A stretch of 10,630 nt of DNA from CAZBZG01 sp964496245 (GTDB lineage: Bacteria; Planctomycetota; SZUA-567), in assembly GCA_964496245.1 (NCBI GenBank), contig CAZBZG010000160.1:1-10630 (forward strand). The letters run 5' to 3'. Both the position numbers and the translations under genes were made by a program. The notes beneath the pieces are model-generated. The model made no database searches, was not told where the DNA came from, and saw only the letters and a program-made list of their open reading frames with translations. Shown piece by piece: positions 5,804 through 10,630 of this stretch. Numbering within the stretch: position 1 is the first letter of the stretch; every line of letters begins with the position of its first letter.

Positions 5804-5831
5804 TTGTATTTCCGTCGCCTATCTGCATAAT
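5804..5831 (+). promoter_or_regulatory. Sigma70-type promoter for the DUF5684-like gene
   Basis: TTGTAT (5804-5809), 16 bases, then CATAAT (5826-5831), which matches five of six -10 positions. The -35 is weak. Transcription would begin near 5838, about 88 nt before the ATG. Confidence 0.42.
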
Positions 5832-5925
5832 CGCTGGCAACGCTTGGCATCCGAGCGCGGGCACGGGGCGGGTGTCAACGGGTATCAGTTGGCAGCGGCA
5901 CGAGAGGCACGGAAAGGAGTACAGT

Positions 5926-6318
5926 ATGGACCGGATGTTCCCATTGGCACAGCAGAGCAGCGGCGGCGGCGGCGGTGGCATGGAGGGCATCGTCATCTTG
6001 GTTCAACTTGCCTTCGCCGTCTTGGCGATCGCGGGCCTGTGGAAGACGTTCAGCAAGGCCGGCAAGCCCGGGTGGGGTGCCCTGATCCCCATCTACAACG
6101 TGATTCTGATGTTGCAGATCGCGGGCCGGCCCATCTGGTGGATCATTCTGTGGCTGATCCCCATCGTGAATATCGTCATCACGTTCATCGTGTTTTTCGA
6201 CATTGCCAAAAACTTCGGCAAGGGTGCCGGCTTCGGCGTCGGGCTGGTCTTTTTGGGATTCATCTTCTTCCCGATCCTGGGCTTCGGCGATGCGGAGTAT
6301 GTCGGCCCGCAGAATTGA
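5926..6318 (+). CDS. Small multi-pass membrane protein, DUF5684-like
   Basis: The 130-residue protein begins with a short polar stretch containing six glycines in a row (13-18). Membrane segments follow at about 20-39, 51-65, 70-92 and 101-119. The pattern WKTFSKAGKPGWGALIPIYN (39-58), IAGRP (65-69), IPIVNIV (78-84) and FDIAKNFGKGAGFGVGL (91-107) fits the family I know as DUF5684, small inner-membrane proteins of unknown role that are sometimes annotated near signal peptidases. The ATG at 5926 has an excellent ribosome site, AAGGAG (5914-5919), six bases upstream, which rules out upstream starts in the same frame. The gene is transcribed alone and converges with the zinc-ribbon gene. I infer no function. 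Confidence 0.87.
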   Translation: MDRMFPLAQQSSGGGGGGMEGIVILVQLAFAVLAIAGLWKTFSKAGKPGWGALIPIYNVILMLQIAGRPIWWIILWLIPIVNIVITFIVFFDIAKNFGKGAGFGVGLVFLGFIFFPILGFGDAEYVGPQN

Positions 6319-6341
6319 TCGGGACGGGCGGTGCTCTTCAA

Positions 6342-6359
6342 GTCCCTGGCGGCAGGGAC
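6342..6359. terminator. Hairpin between convergent genes, possible bidirectional terminator
   Basis: GTCCCTG (6342-6348) and CAGGGAC (6353-6359) form a perfect seven-base-pair stem with the four-base loop GCGG. It sits 24 bases after the stop of the DUF5684-like gene and 33 bases after the stop of the zinc-ribbon gene on the other strand. No T-run follows on either strand, so intrinsic termination is only a suggestion from its place. Confidence 0.45.
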
Positions 6360-6392
6360 GGCGTCGGAGGTGGGGCTGCGGGGGGCCAGAGC

Positions 6393-7133
6393 CTAGCGGG
6401 GAGTCGGAAGCGTCGCCCGCTTGATGCCGCTGCCGCAGCTCGGGCAGTATCGCAGGCGCGATACGGGGACGCCGAGCATGCGGCGCCGGCAGACCGGGCA
6501 GCGGAGGCGCAGAGGCTTGCCTGACAGGCGGGCCTTCCGCTCTTGCCTCGATCTTCCTCGGCTTTCTGTATACGCCACGGGTTCGGCGACGTTGCTTCCG
6601 CATTCGGGGCAGTAGACGTCGGTGGGCTGCATCGGCCCGCCGCAGAAGCCGCAGTTGTCGCCGGCCAGGGGCGAGAGCGCCTTGCCCGAAGGCAACCGTC
6701 GCCCTCTGCCGGAGAGAATGCGCGTGCCGCAGACGGGGCAGTGGCTCGTGTCCTGCTTGAGCAGGAAGTCGTTGAGCGGTTCGCGGCAGGCGGGGCAGGC
6801 GATGCCGCGGGTGCTGTGCTCCACGCGCACGCCGATGTAGACCAGGAGGCCGAGCACGGCGACCAGGAGAAGCGCCAGCATGGCGCCGGACATGTGGGAC
6901 AGGAAGAAGCCGGCCGAGAAGATGGATCCGTAGTAGCCGACGCCCACGACCAGGGCAAAGAGGCCCGTATAGATGCGCATGCGGCGCTGCAGCGCGTCCA
7001 GGTGGTCCTGCAGGCAGGGCCGGACCTGCTCGTCGCGGTGCGCGCCGCAGTGCGGACAGTAGGCCGCCCGCGCCGGTACCGCGGTTTTGCACCAGCGGCA
7101 GATGGGGTGGGAGGGCGCATTTCTACCGGACAC
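6393..7133 (-). CDS. Membrane protein with four zinc ribbons
   Basis: The 246-residue product has four pairs of CxxC motifs: C12/C15 with C26/C29, C113/C116 with C132/C135, C161/C164 with C175/C178, and C212/C215 with C230/C233. Two membrane segments (about 55-75 and 81-102) lie between the first and second ribbon, so all the ribbons probably face the cytoplasm. The linkers are Arg-rich (140-146, 190-206). I chose the GTG at 7133 because GAGGA lies about six bases before it; an ATG 12 codons upstream has no ribosome site. I do not recognise a named family. It may be a nucleic-acid or protein-binding membrane scaffold, but that is inference. It lies 82 bp downstream of nth on the same strand. 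Confidence 0.82.
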   Translation of the reverse strand: MSGRNAPSHPICRWCKTAVPARAAYCPHCGAHRDEQVRPCLQDHLDALQRRMRIYTGLFALVVGVGYYGSIFSAGFFLSHMSGAMLALLLVAVLGLLVYIGVRVEHSTRGIACPACREPLNDFLLKQDTSHCPVCGTRILSGRGRRLPSGKALSPLAGDNCGFCGGPMQPTDVYCPECGSNVAEPVAYTESRGRSRQERKARLSGKPLRLRCPVCRRRMLGVPVSRLRYCPSCGSGIKRATLPTPR

Positions 7134-7215
7134 GTGCGTTCCTCGCGACCGATCCCGACAACGATCCAATCAAACAGAATGCTTCCCGCCTCATCGAACA
7201 GCAGGCGCTTCGCCC

Positions 7216-7860
7216 TCACGCGTCCTGCGCGTACGCACACCAGCGCCGGAGGCAGCAGTCCGGGCAGGCCGGCTTCCGGGCATGGCAGACGCGGCGGCCG
7301 TGTACGATGACACGGTGGCTGAACGCGCCCCACGAGCGCATCGGGATCTGGCGCGCGAGCGCGAACTCGATCTTCACCGGATCCGTCTCCGCGTGCAGTC
7401 CCAGCCGGCGCGTGACGCGGCAGACGTGGGTATCGCACATGAGGCCGGGCTTGCGGTAGGCGTTCACGAGCACGCAGTTGGCGGTCTTGCGGCCCACGCC
7501 CGGGAGGTCCACCAGGTCTTCCATGCGTTCGGGCACCCGGCCGTCGTGGTCGGCTACGAGTTTCCTGGCTGCGGCGATGAGGTTCCTGGCTTTGCCCTTG
7601 TACAGGCCGATCGGCTTGATGCGTTTCTCGAGGGTCGGACGCCGGGCCCGGGCCAGGGCCTGAGCCGTGGGATAGCGCTCGAACAGGGCGGGCGTGACCT
7701 CGTTCACCTTGCGATCGGTGCACTGGGCCGACAGGATCGTTGCCACGAGGACCTGGAACGGGTCCCGCACCTCGAGCGCGCAGCCCGCGTCGGGATACGC
7801 CCGCGCCAGCGCCCGGAGGATGGAGCGTACGCGCGTCGAGGAAGCGGTGCGTGGGGCCAT
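7216..7860 (-). CDS. nth: Endonuclease III (DNA glycosylase / AP lyase)
   Basis: This base-excision enzyme removes oxidised pyrimidines and cuts the abasic strand. The 214-residue product shows TILSAQCTDRKVNEVTPALF (41-60), the helix-hairpin-helix LPGVGRKTANCVL (119-131) with catalytic Lys125, and CDTHVCRVTRRLGL (142-155) with catalytic Asp143. The iron-sulfur loop C192-x6-C199-x2-C202-x5-C208 is complete, so a [4Fe-4S] cluster is expected. The length is normal. The ATG at 7860 is the last before homology begins and has GAGAGG ten bases upstream, a somewhat long spacing. The gene stands 104 bp after the ferritin-GGDEF gene and 82 bp before the zinc-ribbon gene. Co-transcription is plausible but unproven. 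Confidence 0.94.
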   Translation of the reverse strand: MAPRTASSTRVRSILRALARAYPDAGCALEVRDPFQVLVATILSAQCTDRKVNEVTPALFERYPTAQALARARRPTLEKRIKPIGLYKGKARNLIAAARKLVADHDGRVPERMEDLVDLPGVGRKTANCVLVNAYRKPGLMCDTHVCRVTRRLGLHAETDPVKIEFALARQIPMRSWGAFSHRVIVHGRRVCHARKPACPDCCLRRWCAYAQDA

Positions 7861-7964
7861 GAAGCCGGTGCCTCTCGCCGTTGCGGCTGGAGCGAAGACG
7901 CGGCGGGCCTCGTTCCCGTGCCATTGACCCAAGACCGCCGTGCGTGTGGCTGTTTCGCGGACCC

Positions 7965-8987
7965 TTACATCAAATCCACGAGCACCTGGTTGCGGCCGGC
8001 TTCCTTGGCCCGGAGCAGCACGGCGCTCGCCCGGCGGATCATGTCCTGGACCTGGTCGGGGATGTCGCGCCCCAGAACCCCGTGGACGAGACCGATGCTG
8101 ATCGTGATGGGGCGCGGGGTCTTCTTCTCCACGGCCTTGCGCAGCTTCTCGGCCACGGCTTCGACAAAGCCGGGATCCACGGCCGTGAGATAGACCAGGA
8201 TCTCGTCGCCCCCGTAGCGGCCGATCACGTCCGAGGCGCGGATGTTGTCCCGGATGCAGGCTACCACGTCGTGCAGGGCCCGGTCGCCGGCTTCGTATCC
8301 CTGCTCGGCGTTGATCGCGGCCAGGTGATCGATGCCGATCATCAGAAGGGCCACGCCCTGGCGCGTGCGTTCGGCCATGTGGGAGAGGGAGACGACCACG
8401 TGCAGCAGGCCGCGGTGGTTGAGCACGCCTGTCAGCGAATCGACGTGCGCGTGGCGGGCGAGTTCGCGATTCTCGCGCCACAGCCGCCGGATGGTCTCGC
8501 TCAAGAGCTCGAGCTCGGGCGTCACGTGTCCGTACCGGCGCATGGCATCCAGGAAACGCTCGAGGTGTTCGCCGTAGTCCTCTTCCGGCGTCTCCTCGTG
8601 CAGGTTGCGCATGTAGTCGAAGAGGAGCTCGAACGCAGGGTGGAGCAGGTAGAACTCGAGGTGGAAGGCCAGGAGGAACCCCTTGTCGGGCAGGGATTCG
8701 CTGAGCTCGCTGGCCAGCAGCTTCTCGGTCTTCTCGTTGATCTCCCGGAATTCGTCCCGCACCTCAAAGGGCCGGTCGAAGATCTGTGGCAGGCCGCCGT
8801 CCCGGGCCAGCTTGAGGAGACGGTTCCAGTAGGCGACGTGGCTCGCCTCCTCCTCGCTCATGCGGTGCCAGAAGATGCGCAGCTCGCCCTTGCGCTGCTT
8901 TTCTGCGAGCCGCTGGTAGGCTGCGCAGGCCTTCTGGTCGATGGCCAGGGCGAGTTCGATGATCTCCGTCAGAACCTCGTCGCTCAT
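7965..8987 (-). CDS. Ferritin-like domain fused to degenerate GGDEF domain
   Basis: The 340-residue product is soluble by sequence. Residues 1-150 are helical and open like a rubrerythrin/ferritin-like bundle: AIDQKACAAYQRLAEK (15-30) with Asp17 where Glu is usual, and SEEEASH (44-50) giving an ExxH motif. Later helices (105-127, 135-150) hold scattered Glu and His but no clear second ExxH. A linker helix (155-181) leads to a GGDEF domain: DSLTGVLN (183-190), GDRAL (234-238), RYGGDEI (257-263), ITISIG (294-299), RAKEAGRN (326-333). The first metal-binding Asp of the cyclase is Gly218, the phosphate-contacting Lys is Ala223 and the motif reads GGDEI, so activity is doubtful. The RxxD inhibitory site (R250, D253) is kept. 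It is probably a c-di-GMP-binding or regulatory protein that may sense iron or oxygen. The ATG at 8987 has GGAGG six bases upstream. A weak promoter lies at 9034-9062. Confidence 0.85.
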   Translation of the reverse strand: MSDEVLTEIIELALAIDQKACAAYQRLAEKQRKGELRIFWHRMSEEEASHVAYWNRLLKLARDGGLPQIFDRPFEVRDEFREINEKTEKLLASELSESLPDKGFLLAFHLEFYLLHPAFELLFDYMRNLHEETPEEDYGEHLERFLDAMRRYGHVTPELELLSETIRRLWRENRELARHAHVDSLTGVLNHRGLLHVVVSLSHMAERTRQGVALLMIGIDHLAAINAEQGYEAGDRALHDVVACIRDNIRASDVIGRYGGDEILVYLTAVDPGFVEAVAEKLRKAVEKKTPRPITISIGLVHGVLGRDIPDQVQDMIRRASAVLLRAKEAGRNQVLVDLM

Positions 8988-9033
8988 GTATGCCCTCCGG
9001 ACAGCGTCGATCAGATGCGCCGCGTGTGGGCGC

Positions 9034-9062
9034 ATGGTAGCCGGTCGGTCGCCCGAATGCAA
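9034..9062 (-). promoter_or_regulatory. Possible promoter for the ferritin-GGDEF gene
   Basis: On the minus strand there is TTGCAT (9062-9057), a 17-base spacer, then TACCAT (9039-9034). The matches are three of six and four of six, so this is weak, but the spacing is ideal and it sits about 40 bases before the strong ribosome site. Confidence 0.3.
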
Positions 9063-9101
9063 TGAGGGAAACGCGAGGATGGGCCAGGCGAGCAGAGCGC
9101 G

Positions 9102-9983
9102 TTATCCGGCAGCCTGTTGCGAGGCCAGTGCCATGAACGTGACGGGCTGGATGCCGTACCGGCGTAGAGCGGCGCCGAGCGAGGGGGTGAGCAGGGCTTC
9201 GAGCTCGGACGGGCGCCGGGCCTGGATCCAGGACTCCCCCATCTCGCTGTCGCCGCGGGCGTCGCGTTCCGGCTCTGTCTCGCCCGGGTGGACCATGACT
9301 TCCGAGAGGCCGTCCGGGAAATGGGCGAGCAACGCTTGCCAGACGGGTTCGGTCATGGCGCCGATGTGCGTCTGTCCGAAGAAATGGTCGGGACGCGGCA
9401 TGGCGGCGTCCCGTCCGGTGCACGTGACCAAGCCGCGCAACAGGCAGGCGCGCAGGGCCGGCCGCATGCCGGGCCAGGGGAGGTGGCCTAGCGCAAAGGC
9501 CACCGGCTCCCTGAGATTGCGCATGGCGGGGATGCCGTACGCCCGCGCGAGCCGACCGGCGAGCCGGTCGAGGCGGCCCCACACCGCATGGTGCTTTTCG
9601 GAATCCAGGTGCGTGGGCGTGAGACCGGCGGCGAGCACTCTTTCGATCTGCGCCCGGTACTCGGTCTCGGCTGCCCGCAACGTGTCGGGACCCCGGATGC
9701 GCCGGCCGAGTTCCACGACATCCAGGTGGAAGCATCCCCCCTCGTCGAGCAGCGGACGCACGACCCCGGGGTCTGCCACGGGCCGCCCGCGCAGAAGGTT
9801 GAGGTGGACGCCCACGCCCAGGGCGGGATGTGCCTGCGCGACCGAGACGGCGTGTTCGAACGCAGGGCCGTTGGCGAGCAGGGAAGCCGAGGGGAGCGTT
9901 TCCGCGCCATGGGCGCGCGCGATGCCGCGGTTGACCGCTTCGCTCAGCCCGAAATCGTCGGCGTTGATGATGAGCTTGCGCAT
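9102..9983 (-). CDS. YdjC/ChbG-family carbohydrate deacetylase
   Basis: The family removes N-acetyl groups from sugars such as chitobiose; HpnK of hopanoid glycan synthesis is a relative. The 293-residue product begins with MRKLIINADDFGLSEAVNRG, where Asp9 and Asp10 are the catalytic base and metal ligand. It continues with SASLLANGPAFEHA (32-45), GVGVHLNLLRGRP (56-68) with metal ligand His60, and THLDSEKHH (124-132) with His125 as ligand. It ends with GLSEVMVHPGE (225-235), which holds the conserved HPG. All expected residues are present and the length is normal, so it is probably active. The start is fixed by homology; I see no clear ribosome site. It follows a family-2 glycosyltransferase by 55 bp, so the pair may build and then deacetylate a surface or lipid-linked sugar. 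The substrate is unknown. Confidence 0.9.
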   Translation of the reverse strand: MRKLIINADDFGLSEAVNRGIARAHGAETLPSASLLANGPAFEHAVSVAQAHPALGVGVHLNLLRGRPVADPGVVRPLLDEGGCFHLDVVELGRRIRGPDTLRAAETEYRAQIERVLAAGLTPTHLDSEKHHAVWGRLDRLAGRLARAYGIPAMRNLREPVAFALGHLPWPGMRPALRACLLRGLVTCTGRDAAMPRPDHFFGQTHIGAMTEPVWQALLAHFPDGLSEVMVHPGETEPERDARGDSEMGESWIQARRPSELEALLTPSLGAALRRYGIQPVTFMALASQQAAG

Positions 9984-10007
9984 GGGCGTGCGGGGGAAAG
10001 GGCGGAA

Positions 10008-10032
10008 CCTCGCGGGCGACGCTCGCGCTCCA
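10008..10032. repeat. Short GC palindrome between glycosyltransferase and deacetylase genes
   Basis: GCGGGCG (10012-10018) can pair with CGCTCGC (10020-10026) with one G-T pair and a one-base loop. On the minus strand the flank reads GTGGAGCGCGAGCG, which shares GTGGAGCG with the element at 4034-4092 (GTGGAGCGAGC just inside its right end). It may be a shortened member of the same dispersed family. It sits seven bases past the glycosyltransferase stop and may mark its mRNA end. Confidence 0.35.
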
Positions 10033-10038
10033 CAACGG

Positions 10039-10630
10039 TCAGCGAACCACCTCGTAGGTCTTCTTCTCGATGTCGCCGCGCTCCCCGCGCAGGAGCTTCT
10101 GGTGATTGCGGCGCCACTCCCACATCTGGTTGAAGATCCCCGTCCGTTCCATGCGTCGGATCGAGGTCGTGGCCGTGATCTCATCGATGAAGGTATAGGT
10201 GGCCCCGGCCCGGAGGGCGCGCAGGATGAAGTCGCTGGACGTGCCCTGCGGAAGGCTTTCGTCGAATCCGCCGACGCTCTCGAAGACCTCCCTGGGCATG
10301 GCCATGACGCCGCCGGGGGCGTGTACCTTGCGGGCACGCGTGTTGCGGTTGGCGATCCAGAAGCAGATGCGCACCACGGGCCCGCCCTGGTCGGGACGGC
10401 CGCTCATTGTGGCCACGGGTCGCTCCCGGCCGTGGAGGTTTTCCGCGATGATCCGGAAGGCGTCCGGCGGCAGGGTGGTGTCGGCGTCCACGAAGATGAG
10501 CAGTTCCCCGTTCGCTGCCCTGGCGCCGAGGTTCTTGCCGAACGACATGCCGCAGGTGTCGCTTTCGACCACGCGCACGTCGAACCCCTGCGCCACCGCC
10601 CAGGAGGCGTCGTTGCACCCGTTGAGCGCC
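10039..10630 (-). CDS. Family 2 glycosyltransferase, 5' end outside window
   Basis: About 196 C-terminal residues are visible and the frame runs off the right edge, so the true start is beyond 10630. Visible landmarks are NGCNDAS just inside the edge, a spot where GT2 enzymes have 'NgStDgT'. GKNLGARAANGELLIFVDAD follows, with the DAD metal-nucleotide motif, then GGVMAMPREVFESVGGFDESL, the typical acceptor-side loop. In place of the usual E-D pair after this loop the protein has SSDF. No membrane segment is obvious in the visible part. The C-terminus is basic with RRMERTGIFNQMWEWRRNH. The donor and acceptor sugars are unknown. The deacetylase gene follows on the same strand. Confidence 0.85.
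   Translation of the reverse strand, partial: ALNGCNDASWAVAQGFDVRVVESDTCGMSFGKNLGARAANGELLIFVDADTTLPPDAFRIIAENLHGRERPVATMSGRPDQGGPVVRICFWIANRNTRARKVHAPGGVMAMPREVFESVGGFDESLPQGTSSDFILRALRAGATYTFIDEITATTSIRRMERTGIFNQMWEWRRNHQKLLRGERGDIEKKTYEVVR

Larger units (their letters stand above)
5651..5925. other. Divergent spacer between rnc and the DUF5684-like gene
   Basis: This 275-base spacer has no gene I can support. It contains a minus-strand promoter candidate for rnc (5733-5761) and a plus-strand candidate for the membrane-protein gene (5804-5831). An open frame runs through it into the membrane-protein gene but lacks homology-like features and a ribosome site. Confidence 0.6.

Noticed and set aside
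5641..5925. Extended N-terminus for the DUF5684-like protein
   Set aside because: The open frame upstream of 5926 overlaps both promoters and has no membrane or family features, while ATG 5926 has an ideal ribosome site.
7881..9065. Long plus-strand open frame opposite the ferritin-GGDEF gene
   Set aside because: It mirrors the real gene on the other strand, which has domain motifs and a strong ribosome site.

Overview
This window looks like ordinary chromosome from a GC-rich, Gram-negative (outer-membrane) bacterium. LptB implies lipopolysaccharide export. My best guess is a member of the PVC superphylum, perhaps near Kiritimatiellota or Planctomycetota. That guess rests on the signal peptidase I carrying a LamG-like insert and on GATTCC-type hexamer runs and palindromic GC elements between genes. 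It comes from memory of such genomes, not from a search. I see no phage, transposase, CRISPR array, toxin system or RNA gene.

Left part (1-4250): a possible tail of a plus-strand gene (to 209) is followed by about 300 bases without a gene but with several small hairpins. A minus-strand run lepB -> lptB -> tag (3882 down to 508) follows. It encodes signal peptidase I, the LPS-export ATPase with a long charged tail, and a 3-methyladenine DNA glycosylase of a zinc-less type. A good sigma70-like promoter at 4108-4136 should start lepB about 219 nt upstream of its ATG. The resulting leader would contain a GC-rich palindromic element and hexamer repeats. Back to back with it, an even better promoter (4170-4198) drives a plus-strand methyltransferase that starts at GTG 4249.

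Middle (4249-6400): the methyltransferase and the convergent rnc (RNase III) overlap tail to tail by 131 bp. rnc and a small plus-strand membrane protein (DUF5684-like) diverge from a 275-bp spacer that holds a promoter candidate for each. A perfect 7-bp hairpin lies between the convergent 3' ends of the membrane-protein gene and the zinc-ribbon gene.

Right part (6393-10630): five minus-strand genes read leftward. They are a family-2 glycosyltransferase (its 5' end lies beyond the window), a YdjC/ChbG-type carbohydrate deacetylase, a ferritin-like plus GGDEF fusion whose cyclase site is degenerate, endonuclease III (nth), and a membrane protein with four zinc ribbons. The glycosyltransferase and deacetylase may act together on a cell-surface glycan. 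nth and tag are both base-excision repair enzymes but are not adjacent.

The observations most worth following are the ferritin-like/degenerate-GGDEF protein (a likely c-di-GMP-binding or regulatory protein rather than a cyclase), the zinc-ribbon and LamG insertion inside signal peptidase I, and the repeat-bearing lepB leader.
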